Below are positions 1-8,814 of a stretch of 64,000 nucleotides of DNA, piece after piece (position 1 is the stretch's first letter; each line of letters begins with the position of its first letter). The stretch spans positions 3,428,823 through 3,492,822 of the forward strand of contig NZ_CP036265.1 in assembly GCF_007743815.1 (NCBI RefSeq). Reading direction: 5' to 3'. Source of the stretch: Alienimonas californiensis. GTDB lineage: Bacteria; Planctomycetota; Planctomycetia; Planctomycetales; Planctomycetaceae. The notes under the pieces are model-generated. The model did not search any database, was not told where the DNA came from, and saw only the letters and a list, made by a program, of their open reading frames with translations. The position numbers were made by a program, and so were the translations under genes.

Positions 1-257
1 GGCCGTTGATTTGCTGTCATAGATCGATCCGTCGGGCGCCGCATCGCCTGATCCGCCCGTCCTCTCCGGTCGAGCTTAAGGAATTGCAGCAGGGCAATCA
101 CAGCGGACGACCGGCCGAGGCCGCCGCGGATTCGTCGGTCCGGTCGACTTCGAGCTTCCCGAATGTGCGCCGGCGCAGGATAACGTCCGTACGTCGCTCC
201 GCGGCGTGAGGGAGAAACGCTCGTTCGCCTCATATCCCCGAATGGGTAGCTGTCGAG
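1..257. other. Left edge, no supported gene
   Basis: I see no gene I can support here. A short open frame at 6-209 is rich in Arg and Ser with no recognisable motif and no convincing ribosome binding site. The stretch may hold the promoter of the phosphatase gene at 258. Confidence 0.4.
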
Positions 258-794
258 ATGACGATCAAGCCTTTTCCTCAGAGCTTCTGGGTCCGCGACG
301 GCCTGCTGTGCGCCGGCCATTACCCCGGCGATCAGGAACCCGCGACTCGCGACGATAAGCTCCGAGGCCTGCTCGACTGCGGCGTTCGCCGGGTGCTCTG
401 TCTGATGGAGGCGACCGAACGAGGTCGCGGCGGTCGCCCTTTTGAGCCGTACGTACCGCGCCTGCAGGCGTTGGCCGCCGAGCGTCAGGCCGCTGTGGAA
501 TGCCTGAGCCTCCCGATGCCCGACGCCAGCGCCCCGCCCGAGGGCGCCTTGGAACAAGCCCTTGAACTGATCGAAGCGGGGCTGCGAGACGAGACGCCGA
601 CCTATCTGCATTGTTGGGGCGGCCACGGCCGGACGGGGACGGTCGTCGCCTGCCTTCTGATCCGGCAGGGTCGCACGGCGCAACAGGCGATCGACGCGCT
701 GCTGGGATTCCGCACGGATCTGCCCAGGAACCATCACCCCTTTGAAGGTGACCAGGAGCGGTTCATCCGCTCCTGGGCCGGAGGTCGGCATTGA
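258..794 (+). CDS. Dual-specificity / tyrosine-type protein phosphatase
   Basis: A 178-residue soluble protein of the Cys-based phosphatase superfamily. The P-loop is visible at about residues 119-128 as HCWGGHGRTG, fitting the HCx5R(S/T) signature in which Cys is the nucleophile and Arg binds phosphate. A general-acid Asp probably lies in the segment LPMPDAS at about residues 88-94. The length is normal for a small dual-specificity-like phosphatase. There is no signal peptide, so it should act in the cytoplasm. The next gene starts 16 bp downstream on the same strand, so the two are probably co-transcribed. The substrate (phosphoprotein, phosphoinositide or nucleotide) cannot be told from the sequence. 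Confidence 0.85.
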   Translation: MTIKPFPQSFWVRDGLLCAGHYPGDQEPATRDDKLRGLLDCGVRRVLCLMEATERGRGGRPFEPYVPRLQALAAERQAAVECLSLPMPDASAPPEGALEQALELIEAGLRDETPTYLHCWGGHGRTGTVVACLLIRQGRTAQQAIDALLGFRTDLPRNHHPFEGDQERFIRSWAGGRH

Positions 795-810
795 TGCCAG
801 GAACGAACTC

Positions 811-1971
811 ATGATCGAACTCGTGCTCGAGCAGGCCGGCGACCCGAGCCTCGAACAGCAATTTCTGCAGAACCTCTCGGCCCACGTCGCGGCCGTGAAG
901 TCCTCGGCCGGCGCCGGCGATCGCCGCCAGGTGGCCCGGATCGAGGCTGCGGTCCGAGCCGCCCCCGAGAGGTCGTTTCACTTCGACGCGGCGGGGACCG
1001 GCACGTTGCGCAGCGACGGCGTCGACATTCCCGCAGGCCGCTTCGAAACCCCGTCGATCGGCACCCTCCGCAAGCGAGTCGCCGCGGGCCGTCAGGGTGC
1101 GGGCGGGCGGGTGCGGCTGTGGGTCCTCGACGGCGACTCCGCCGCCACGGATATCGGCAGCCTCCAAGCCGCCGCCGGGCCGGGGACCCTGTTCCAGGTC
1201 GCTTCGCAGTTCAACTGTCTGGAGTCGCCCGGGCCTTACGTGACGCCGGTCGCACGTTACTTCAGCGATCCGACGCAGGGGCCGCGGGCTTCGGTCTCCG
1301 CGTTTTCGGGCACGCTCCTGCGGCATTACGCGGCTCCCGGCCCCGACGGCGAACGGTTCGTCCAGGCGACCGACGGCCCGCAACTCAACCTGCTTGAAGC
1401 GGTCTGTTCGCCGGGCGTCGCGGAGGTCCGCAGCGGCTACCTCACCTCCTCCGGGATTGCGGATCGGTCGGCGTTTCGGGCCGCCCTGGAGGACCGCTTC
1501 GAGGAGATCCGCGTCGGCGTCCACGACGACGTTCCCGTGCTCCTGGGCTACGACTGGGACGGGGCCGTGGCGGGCTACCGTCGCATCGGCCAGGCGTTCA
1601 CGTCGACGTTCGCGGGCGGCGGGTACAGCGGCGCCAGCGCGGGCGATCCGAACCTTCGGCCGATCTGCGCCGCCCTTCTCCGGGCCGCGTACCTGGGAAC
1701 GCTCCTGGGTGCGGCGGCGTTAGGGCGCGACAAGGTGGCGCTGACGCTGATCGGCGGCGGCGCATTCGGCAACCCCGTCCGGCTGATCTGGGAGTCGATC
1801 TGCTGGGCGATCGACGAGGTCGAGCCGTTGCTGTCGACGGCGATGGACGTGGTGGTGAACGGCCGAAACCTCGGCGACCACATGGGCGTCGAGGAACTCC
1901 TCCCGGCCGTGCGTGCGCGGAATGGAGCGGTGGTCGTGTTCGGTTCGACCGGAGTCTCCGTGCGGCGCTGA
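811..1971 (+). CDS. Macro-fold-like conserved protein of unknown function
   Basis: 386 residues. The ATG at 811 is chosen because AGGAA sits seven bases upstream; an upstream TTG at 742 in the same frame would overlap the phosphatase gene and has no such site. Visible landmarks are FQVASQFNCLE, then DPTQGPRAS followed by SGTLLRHY, and near the C-terminus LIGGGAFGNP. The last resembles the phosphate-binding loop of macro (ADP-ribose-binding) domains, and the set matches an uncharacterised family I recall from both bacteria and eukaryotes. No signal peptide or membrane segment is seen. Its position behind a Cys-phosphatase suggests joint work on a phosphorylated or ADP-ribosylated substrate, but that is inference. 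The macro-fold assignment is moderate; function is unknown. Confidence 0.6.
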   Translation: MIELVLEQAGDPSLEQQFLQNLSAHVAAVKSSAGAGDRRQVARIEAAVRAAPERSFHFDAAGTGTLRSDGVDIPAGRFETPSIGTLRKRVAAGRQGAGGRVRLWVLDGDSAATDIGSLQAAAGPGTLFQVASQFNCLESPGPYVTPVARYFSDPTQGPRASVSAFSGTLLRHYAAPGPDGERFVQATDGPQLNLLEAVCSPGVAEVRSGYLTSSGIADRSAFRAALEDRFEEIRVGVHDDVPVLLGYDWDGAVAGYRRIGQAFTSTFAGGGYSGASAGDPNLRPICAALLRAAYLGTLLGAAALGRDKVALTLIGGGAFGNPVRLIWESICWAIDEVEPLLSTAMDVVVNGRNLGDHMGVEELLPAVRARNGAVVVFGSTGVSVRR

Positions 1972-2127
1972 GCCCAAGCACCGGAGCGAACGGCGAACCC
2001 ACGGACAAAGCGGACCGGGCCCGCCGTCCCGGTTTCGCACGGCATGCAGGTCTTTCAGGCGGCCCCGGCAGCTGCTCAGTAGCGCTTTGCTGCGAACGAA
2101 ATCCTCCAACCACACAGGAGTCGATCG

Positions 2128-2496
2128 ATGGACAAACCTGTCTTACTTAACAACTGCAAGGGGCGTCCCCACGCAACACTCTTCGGACCGAAGGCCTTCT
2201 ACGACCTCAATACTCACGGCGTCCAAACCAGGAAGGCAACCGACCTTCGTGTCGGAAGGGTCTGCATCGTCGCTCAGAAACCGGACGATCAGGACATGGT
2301 GCAACTTGATCGCTATAGCTTCGAGTTCGAGCGATTGATGGCGGACCCGGAGTTCGGTGACGACGTTCGCGTCATGTTTGGCGAACTGCTCGACTCGGAA
2401 ACTCTGCCGAAAGACAAGGCCGCGTCCCGCTCGCTATATTCTGCGTTGTTCAACGTCAACGGCGACTTCAAACAGGTCGCGGTTGTCGAGAACTGA
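2128..2496 (+). CDS. Hypothetical protein, 122 residues
   Basis: I do not recognise this protein. It has a good ribosome binding site (AGGAG about seven bases before the ATG). It is a mixed-charge soluble protein without signal peptide or membrane helix. Codon use is less GC-biased than its neighbours (several AAC, AAG, ATT and TAT codons), which may indicate recent acquisition. The gene stands alone, 156 bp after the macro-like gene, and is followed by decayed intergenic DNA. The clean start and the lack of a competing frame support a real gene. Confidence 0.6.
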   Translation: MDKPVLLNNCKGRPHATLFGPKAFYDLNTHGVQTRKATDLRVGRVCIVAQKPDDQDMVQLDRYSFEFERLMADPEFGDDVRVMFGELLDSETLPKDKAASRSLYSALFNVNGDFKQVAVVEN

Positions 2497-3221
2497 CAAG
2501 CCCGAAATACGGCCGATAACCATCTGATGCACCGGAGCGGCGAAGGTCGGCGTTTTAGCAATTGAGAATCGTTCGCGGCCGCCCGGTGATCGGTAACGTG
2601 ACCCGTCTGTCCGATAGCGAAAAGCGAAGACCCGCACCGCCCGAACCCGGACGGGGGATCCTCCTGCTCAATGCTGTTCGATCAGGTCTCGACCCGTTCC
2701 TTAAACCCTTTCCTTAAACCTGTCACTTGCCTGCCGGCCAAACAGCTCCTCCGCTGTGGGTCGGACCGAACCGCCCCGCCGCCGCCCGTAAAGCTCCCGG
2801 CGAATGCGTCGCCTGCGTCGACGCGACGCCTTGGAGCCCAGCGTCCGCTCCGGCTCGTGGCGAACAGCGCCGCATCACAGACCCGCCCCATCCGTCGGGC
2901 AACTCAGCGACGCAGGCGAACCATTCGCCGGCGGGTTGTCAGGTGTCGTCGACCGAGCCGGTCGAAGAGCCGCTTAGAACGCCGCCGCCGTTCGGTGGAT
3001 CGAGGCAGGCTCAAGAAGGGTATGGCACTGGACAGAGCGGGGTGTCAGGGGTGTCAGGGGGTAAACCGTATTCGCTGCGCCCGCAACTTGGTCCCGGGCC
3101 CGCATTCTCGGACGGGGGACTCGTATCCCCACTTCAACAACTTGCAAACTCCCCCTGACACCTCTGACGGCGGGCAGGGCCGCTGTGCCGATCTCAAGGA
3201 AGCCGGTTCGGGTCGACAGGC
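2497..3221. other. Gene-poor region with degenerate repeats
   Basis: No coding frame here is convincing. Around 2631 lies a CCGCCCGAACCCGGACGGG-type sequence able to form a hairpin, of a kind seen again near 12290, 14885 and 62400. Around 2730-2785 is a short stretch resembling the 3' end of the gene at 14941-15429 (CTGCCGG, CAGCTCCTCCGC, CCGAACCGCC in the same order). A MITE-like element follows at 3043-3168. Confidence 0.45.
3043..3168. repeat. MITE-like element with inverted ends (copy A)
   Basis: The left end TGTCAGGGGTGTCAGGGGG (3043-3061) is the near-exact inverse of the right end at 3151-3168 (17 of 19 positions). Each end is itself a tandem of GTCAGGGG-type units. The ~90 bp interior codes for nothing obvious. 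A second copy lies at 12884-13027 and a solitary end at 20688-20705, so it is a dispersed element. Confidence 0.6.
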
Positions 3222-3442
3222 TGAAACTGGTGGACGGACAGCGGCTACGGAGCCTCAGCCGGGCCATGGGGTAACACCTACGACGACACCCCCGGGGACG
3301 GCGTGTTCCCGTAGCCGGGCGTGGGAGCGATCGACGTGCTGTACGTCGGCGGGGACGAGGCCGAGCGGTTCGAGGCGGCGAGCCGGGGCCGCGATACGTT
3401 CGTCAACGACCACTACCCGGTGCGGGCTAACCTAGCGCCGTG
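3222..3442 (+). pseudogene. Remnant of an endonuclease/exonuclease/phosphatase-family gene
   Basis: Read in one frame up to the TGA at 3440-3442, the translation runs WWTDSGYGASAGPWGNTYDD, then a stop (TAG at 3312-3314), then IDVLYVGG and finally FVNDHYPVRANLAP. The ID-x-LYV segment and the closing (S/N)DHYPV motif are typical of the C-terminus of the Mg-dependent endonuclease/exonuclease/phosphatase (DNase I-like) fold, where this Asp-His pair is catalytic. No upstream part of such a gene is present. With an internal stop and no start it is best read as a decayed tail. The family assignment is from short motifs only. Confidence 0.45.
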
Positions 3443-3692
3443 AACGATCAGGCCGACGCACCGACCACTACCGGCCGCCGGGCGTGGCGACTCGTCCGCA
3501 CCCTCACTCTGCCGTGGGGCTTCTGCGGGGGCTGCTGTGGGCGCTGGTCGGGCTGACGCCAGAGCCGCGTGCGGCGTCGTCCGGACTCTCGGTCGGGGGG
3601 GGGCAGGAGTACCTCGTCGCCCCGCCTCTCCGGTGGGCCGGGACCGATCAACTGGTCGCGGTCTGGAACGCTCGTTTTGCCCCGCCCGCCCG

Positions 3693-5417
3693 TCAATGCA
3701 TCGCCGGCTCCGGGTTCTCCCCGGGTTGCACGAGGAAGTCGAAGTCGCAGCCGCGGTCGGCCTGTTGGATGTGGGCGGAGAACATCGCGCCGTAGCCCCG
3801 CTGAAAGCGGGGTTTCGGCGGTTGCCACGCTTCGCGGCGGCGGGCGAGTTCGTCGTCGGGCACGTCGAGGTGCAAGCGGCGGGCGGGGACGTCCAATTCG
3901 ATGATGTCCCCGGTCTGCACGAGGGCGAGCGGGCCGCCGACGAAGGATTCCGGGGCGACGTGCAGCACGCAGGTTCCGTAGCTGGTGCCGCTCATCCGGG
4001 CGTCGGAGACGCGCACCATGTCCCGCACGCCCGCTTCCAACAGCTTCTTGGGCAGCGGGAGCATGCCCCACTCCGGCATGCCGGGGCCGCCCTGCGGGCC
4101 GGCGTTTTTCAGCACGAGGACCGAATCGGCGGTCGCGGGCAGGTCCGGGTCGTCCAGCCGGGCGACGAGATCCGCGTAGTCCTCGAACACCACCGCCGGG
4201 CCGCGGTGGCGCCGCTTGGCCGGGTCCATCGCGCTGGCCTTGATGACGGCCCCGTCCGGCGCGAGGTTCCCGCGGAGCACCGCGACCCCGCCCGAATCGG
4301 CCAGCGCGGTTTCGGGGGTTCGGATCACATCGTCATTGTGAACCTGGGTGCCGGCGATGTTCTCGCCGAGCGATTTGCCGGTGATCGTCGGGGCATCGGT
4401 CTTGAGCAGCGGGCGGAGTCGTTCCAGCAGCGCGGGCAGGCCGCCGGCGAAGTGGAAGTCCTCCATCAGGTGTTCGCCGGACGGCCGCAGGTTGCACAGC
4501 ACCGGCACCTCGCGGGAGGCGCGGTCGACGTCGTCCAGCGTGAACTCGACCCCGGCGCGGGCGGCCATCGCAACGAGGTGGATCACCGCGTTCGTCGACC
4601 CGCCCAGCGCCATCAGGGCGACGGCCGCGTTGGCGAAGGCGTCGGGGCCCAGGATTTTCGAAGGCCGCAGATCCTCGCGGATCAGTTCGACGGCCCGGCG
4701 GCCGGCCTCCGCGGCGACCCGCGGGTGCTCGGCGTCCATCGCGGGGACCGAGGAGGAACGCGGCAGGCTCAGGCCCATCGCCTCGATGAGCGCGGCCATC
4801 GTGGAGGCGGTGCCCATCGTCATGCACGTCCCGGGCGAGCGGGCGATCCCCTCCTCCATCTCCCGCCACTCCGCCTCGGTGATGCGGCCGGCCCGCAGTT
4901 CGTCCCACGACTTCCACACGTCGCTGCCGCTGCCCAGCACCCGGCCGCGGTAGTTCCCTTTCAGCATCGGCCCCGCCGGCATGAACAGGGCGGGCAGGTC
5001 GACGCTGGTGGCCCCCATCACCAGTCCCGGCGCGGTCTTGTCGCAGCCGCCCAGCAACACGGCCCCGTCGACCGGGTAGGACCGCAGCAGTTCCTCGACC
5101 TCCATCGCCAGGAGGTTGCGGTACAGCATGGTGGTCGGCTTTTGGAAGTTCTCCGCCAGCGAGAGCACCGGCAGTTCGACCGGCCAGCCGCCCGCCTGCC
5201 ACACGCCCCGCTTCACGTCCTCCGCCCGCGCCCGCAGGTGCCCGTGGCAGGGGTTTAGATCGCTCCACGTATTCACGATCGCCACGACCGGCTTGCCGTG
5301 ATAGTCCCCCCGCCCCAATCCCAGCTGCGCCGCCCGAGACCGGTGCCCGAAGGAACGCAGGTCCGACGGGCCGAACCAGCGGTCACTGCGGAGCGGGACG
5401 GGAACGGGATCGGGCAT
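3693..5417 (-). CDS. IlvD/EDD-family sugar-acid dehydratase
   Basis: A 575-residue dehydratase of the IlvD/EDD family, which use an Fe-S cluster and Mg to dehydrate sugar acids or dihydroxy acids. The expected Cys-bearing motifs are present: NPCHGH near residue 55, GGCDKTAPG near residue 124 and SPGTCMTMGTAS near residue 190, plus ALGGSTNAVIHL in the middle. The start WFGPSDLRSFGHRSR is more like pentonate (arabonate/xylonate) dehydratases than like IlvD of valine synthesis. The ATG at 5417 begins just before this conserved start; an in-frame TTG at 5492 is also possible. Downstream lie a GntP permease gene (122 bp upstream in transcription order) and a DapA-fold enzyme, making a sugar-acid uptake and breakdown operon. 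The exact substrate is uncertain. Confidence 0.85.
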   Translation of the reverse strand: MPDPVPVPLRSDRWFGPSDLRSFGHRSRAAQLGLGRGDYHGKPVVAIVNTWSDLNPCHGHLRARAEDVKRGVWQAGGWPVELPVLSLAENFQKPTTMLYRNLLAMEVEELLRSYPVDGAVLLGGCDKTAPGLVMGATSVDLPALFMPAGPMLKGNYRGRVLGSGSDVWKSWDELRAGRITEAEWREMEEGIARSPGTCMTMGTASTMAALIEAMGLSLPRSSSVPAMDAEHPRVAAEAGRRAVELIREDLRPSKILGPDAFANAAVALMALGGSTNAVIHLVAMAARAGVEFTLDDVDRASREVPVLCNLRPSGEHLMEDFHFAGGLPALLERLRPLLKTDAPTITGKSLGENIAGTQVHNDDVIRTPETALADSGGVAVLRGNLAPDGAVIKASAMDPAKRRHRGPAVVFEDYADLVARLDDPDLPATADSVLVLKNAGPQGGPGMPEWGMLPLPKKLLEAGVRDMVRVSDARMSGTSYGTCVLHVAPESFVGGPLALVQTGDIIELDVPARRLHLDVPDDELARRREAWQPPKPRFQRGYGAMFSAHIQQADRGCDFDFLVQPGENPEPAMH

Positions 5418-5538
5418 CGGGGTGGAATTCTCGAGGTTCAAATTGTTCACCGGCGGTCGGAATCGCTCGCGGTTTCGCGGTTGGCGAGACAACGGATCCG
5501 CCTGCGAAACCGCAAGCGAGCCTCGGACCAGCGAGGAA

Positions 5539-6984
5539 TCAAACGAGCGGGACGAGCGCGCTCCCCGCCAGCACGGTGACGAAGCCGGCGAAGCCCATCA
5601 GCGCCATCATGGCGGACTTCGTCTTCAACGTCTCGACCTCGTCGAAGCCGGTCATGGTGCGGAAGACCCAGAAGCCGCTGTCGTTCATCCAGGTGCCCAC
5701 CAGGGTGCCGGACCCGATCGCGGCGACCAGCCATGCCGCGTGGAACGGCGGCGCCGCGGCGAGCAGCAGCGGGGAGCAGACGGCCGAGACGGTGATCATC
5801 GCCACCGTCCCGGACCCCTGGGCGATCTTGAACAAACTCGCCAGCCCGAACCCCAGCGCCAGCAGGGGCAGGCCGAGGGTGTCGCCGATCGATTCGAGCG
5901 CTTCCCCCAGCCCGGCGGCGACGAGCATCTTCCCGAACGCCCCGCCGGCCGCGGTGATCAGCACGATCACCCCGCCCGCGGCGACGGCGGTCCCGATCCC
6001 GCCGCGGAGTTCCGCCATCCCTGCCCGCCGCTGCCGGGCCAACAGCGCGACGGAGGCCGCCGCTGCGATCAGCAGGGCGACGGCCGGGTCGCCGACGACC
6101 GCGAGCGTGGCGGTCGCCTCGGGCGGCGCTCCCGTCACGTCGGCGACCGTTTTCCCGCCGATCAGCAGGACGGGCAACGCGATCGGCAACAGCGCCAAAC
6201 CCAGCGGGGGCAGTTCGGCGTCCGGCCGCAGCGCCGTCGTCTCGGAGGCGGTGTCGACGCCGGGGGTGTCCCGCACCGGGAGGTCGAGCCGGCGGTCGAT
6301 CCACAGGGCGTAGAGCCAGCCGGTCAACGACGCGGGAAACGCGACGCAGGTGCCGACGAGCATCACGACGCCCAGATCGGCCCCCAACTCCGCCGCCATC
6401 ACCAGCGGACCGGGCGTGGGCGGGACGAACACGTGCGTCGCCGACCCGCCCGCGGAGATCGCCAGCGCGTTCAGCACGAAGTGCGACCGACGGCGGGGGG
6501 ATTCGACGCCGTCCGGCCGTTCCCCGTCGGGCGGGCGCCCACGCAGGTCCCGCAGGCTCATCGCCCGCGCCAGGGGGACCAGCAGGAAGAAAACCGTGTC
6601 GAAGAAGACCGGGATCGCCAGAACGAACCCGCCGGCGACGAGCGGCAGCGACCGCCCGCGGCGACCGACCCGCGGGGTGAGGGCCCGGACGATCCGGTCC
6701 GCCGCCCCGCTCGCCATCAGACCGTGGCCGACGATCGAGGCGGCGACAATGGCCACGGCGATCTTGCCGGCCATCTCGCCGAGGGCGGACGTCACCGCCC
6801 CGACCGAATCCGCCACGGCGACCTCCGGCGAAGCGACCGCCACGCCGACGGCCACCGCCACGAGCGCCACGAAGGCGTGCACGTTCCAGCGGACGATCAG
6901 CAGGAACAGTACGGCCGTCGAGCCGAGCAGGATCAGCCCCGGCACGACTGACGACACGACGGCCGGCGAATCCGGCCCGATCAT
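5539..6984 (-). CDS. GntP-family gluconate/sugar-acid permease
   Basis: 481 residues, very hydrophobic, with about 12 or more predicted membrane helices. The pattern matches the GntP family of proton-coupled organic-acid importers: SIVGHGLMASGAADRI near residue 85, then AIPVFFDTVFFLL near residue 125, and LIGTWMNDSGFW-like residues near the C-terminus (GTLVGTWMNDSGFWV). Its start overlaps the end of the DapA-fold gene by four bases (ATGA), so the two are translationally coupled. The dehydratase gene follows downstream. The neighbours make import of gluconate or a pentonate likely. Confidence 0.9.
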   Translation of the reverse strand: MIGPDSPAVVSSVVPGLILLGSTAVLFLLIVRWNVHAFVALVAVAVGVAVASPEVAVADSVGAVTSALGEMAGKIAVAIVAASIVGHGLMASGAADRIVRALTPRVGRRGRSLPLVAGGFVLAIPVFFDTVFFLLVPLARAMSLRDLRGRPPDGERPDGVESPRRRSHFVLNALAISAGGSATHVFVPPTPGPLVMAAELGADLGVVMLVGTCVAFPASLTGWLYALWIDRRLDLPVRDTPGVDTASETTALRPDAELPPLGLALLPIALPVLLIGGKTVADVTGAPPEATATLAVVGDPAVALLIAAAASVALLARQRRAGMAELRGGIGTAVAAGGVIVLITAAGGAFGKMLVAAGLGEALESIGDTLGLPLLALGFGLASLFKIAQGSGTVAMITVSAVCSPLLLAAAPPFHAAWLVAAIGSGTLVGTWMNDSGFWVFRTMTGFDEVETLKTKSAMMALMGFAGFVTVLAGSALVPLV

Positions 6985-7925
6985 CGCGTCGCCGCGTCGG
7001 CAGCGACTGTCGGGTCGGCGTCGACCGCGAGCAATGCCGCCGCGGCCTCGCGGACCGGCGCCCGCAGTTCGTCGGGGAGGTTACTCAGCAGGGGGAGCAT
7101 CGGCCCCGTGTCGGCGATCCCCGTGAGCGTGACGGCGTCGTGCAGCACGCGGATAGGGGAGTGCCCGTCCCGCAGATCCTCCAGCGGCAGGTAGCGTTCA
7201 CGCAGCGATTCGGCGGCGGCGAAGTCGCCGTCCCGCAGCGCCTCCAGCATTCGCTGCGACCCGCGCGGTCCCACGCAAACCGAGCCGGAGGTGAACCCGG
7301 CGAGGCCGAAGTCCCGCACGTGCACCACCGCCGGCCGCTCGCCCATCCCGCTGACCACGAGGCGCGGGTCCACGCGGTCCAGCAGGTCGCTCAGGTACGG
7401 GTCGTCGGCGGGATCCGCCCGGACGACGGCGTATTTCACGAAGGCCACGAGTCCGTCGTCGACCAGCGACGCCGCCCCCGCGGGCGTCAGGTAATCTTCG
7501 TCCTTGAGGTACAGCACGATCGGCCGGCCCAGCGCCTCCGCGAATCGCCGCACGCCCGTCCGCACCCCGTCGCGGGTCGCGGGGAACTTCAGCGGCAGCA
7601 CCATGACGGTCGGGAAGTCGGAGTCGCGGAGCGCCGGGATCTGGTCCCGCAGCTTGCCGTAATCCGGCCCGGCCGAGGGGATCACGAGCGTGTCCGACCC
7701 GGCGGCGTCGGCGAGGAAGTCGAGCAGGCCCGCGTACTCGCCCAGCGACACGTTGTAGAAGTTCGCGTTACCACCGTAGAGCAGCGACCGCACGCCGCCC
7801 GCTTCGATGTGCCGGATCAGGGCACGGTTCGGAGCGTCTGCGACATTCAGGTCGGCATCACGGGCCAGCGGCGGCACCGCGATGACGGAGCGTGCGAGGT
7901 GGGCGGCATCGAAGTTCGTCAGCAT
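6981..7925 (-). CDS. DapA-fold aldolase/dehydratase for a 2-keto-3-deoxy sugar acid
   Basis: 314 residues of the dihydrodipicolinate synthase / N-acetylneuraminate lyase superfamily, class I enzymes that form a Schiff base on Lys. The likely Schiff-base Lys is in FVKYAVVR near residue 163, and a YLKDEDYL segment precedes it. The usual GTxGE loop is replaced by YGGNANFYN (about residues 50-58), as in divergent sugar-acid members. In context the dehydratase would make a 2-keto-3-deoxy acid and this enzyme would cleave or dehydrate it. It is the first gene of the minus-strand operon. The HtrA remnant lies divergently 184 bp away. The substrate is inferred. Confidence 0.8.
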   Translation of the reverse strand: MLTNFDAAHLARSVIAVPPLARDADLNVADAPNRALIRHIEAGGVRSLLYGGNANFYNVSLGEYAGLLDFLADAAGSDTLVIPSAGPDYGKLRDQIPALRDSDFPTVMVLPLKFPATRDGVRTGVRRFAEALGRPIVLYLKDEDYLTPAGAASLVDDGLVAFVKYAVVRADPADDPYLSDLLDRVDPRLVVSGMGERPAVVHVRDFGLAGFTSGSVCVGPRGSQRMLEALRDGDFAAAESLRERYLPLEDLRDGHSPIRVLHDAVTLTGIADTGPMLPLLSNLPDELRAPVREAAAALLAVDADPTVAADAATR

Positions 7926-8108
7926 GTCCGCGAGTGTGGCCGCACCGGCCGACGCTGTCTATTCTTCCGTCTTCCGCAGCGTCGCCGGGCGGGTGATGCC
8001 CGGCATCGTGTCGATCGAGGCCCGCGTCGCCGGCACCAAACGTAAAGTCGCCGGATCCGGCTCGGGGGGGCAAAGCCCGCTCGGCGGGATGAAAGCCCGT
8101 TCGGCCGG

Positions 8109-8363
8109 ATGGATGAGGAGACGATGCGGCGCTTTTCCGGCAATGACCCCCGCCTGCAAGAGTTCTTCCGCCAGCAGCAGGCCCCGGAGGCGAACCAGCC
8201 CCGCCGCCGCATGCGCACGCCGGACCGCGTGCAGCAAGACTGCGGCGTCGCGATCAATATGTCCGGACCGATCCTGACCAACAGCCACGTGGCGAACGGG
8301 GCCGACGAAGTCGTACTCCGGGCTCGAGGACGGCCGCGAGTTCACCGCCACCCTACGCCGTGA
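8109..8363 (+). pseudogene. Fragment of an HtrA/DegP-type serine protease
   Basis: The frame from the ATG at 8109 translates to an 84-residue product with an HtrA-like stretch (GPILTNSHVANGADEVVLR), where the His of the catalytic triad lies in NSHV. Immediately after, the homology continues in another frame as LEDGREFTATLRR (about 8322-8362), the usual next strand of HtrA proteases, showing a frameshift near 8320. The Asp and Ser of the triad, the rest of the protease and any PDZ domain are absent. This is a decayed 5' fragment. Confidence 0.65.
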
Positions 8364-8814
8364 GCGAATGTGCGGGCCGCATTGTCGTAAGGCTCGAACC
8401 TGAAACGGGTTCGGTCCCGCCGTAGGGTTGCGGGTTTGTGCCAGCCAGCACGCCGCGAACCCGGACCGAAGGAACCGGACACCGTGACGCCAACCTACGG
8501 AGACCGACTGATCGCCGCGATGGACACGATCTCGCACGCTGCTTCTTTCCGGCCTGCGTCCGGCGGGACCGGGCGGACGGGCGATCGGACCCCCTGACGA
8601 TCCCGCCCCGTGGGTCGCTGAGGCCGAACGGCCGGCAGCATGTTTCGTGGCGTCACCGTCGCCGGGGCCCCCGAAGCCGCCGACGCCCGCACGTAGGTCC
8701 GAGAAGTCGCCGGCGGATGCGTCGCCACCCGCGCCCGGGCGGGCGACGCTTCCCAGCTTTGCCGGAGGCGGGACGCACTTGAACGCCGTTCCGCCTGATC
8801 GGGACGCCAAGCCA
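8364..8814. other. Intergenic, no supported gene
   Basis: Several open frames cross this stretch on both strands, but all are Arg/Pro-rich with no motif, as expected from GC-rich noncoding DNA. It lies between two decayed genes and probably holds remains of whatever once followed them. Confidence 0.4.

Noticed and set aside
6-209. 67-codon open frame at the left edge
   Set aside because: Arg/Ser-rich, no motif, no ribosome binding site; typical of GC-rich noncoding sequence.
742-810. Upstream TTG extension of the macro-like gene
   Set aside because: It overlaps the phosphatase gene and lacks a ribosome binding site, while the ATG at 811 has AGGAA at proper distance.
3537-5258. Long plus-strand frame opposite the IlvD/EDD gene
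   Set aside because: Its translation is a His/Arg/Gly-rich shadow of the real gene's codon pattern, with no motif of its own.
8438-8782. Plus-strand frame between the HtrA and MFS remnants
   Set aside because: Arg-rich and without motif; the same stretch is open on the other strand too.
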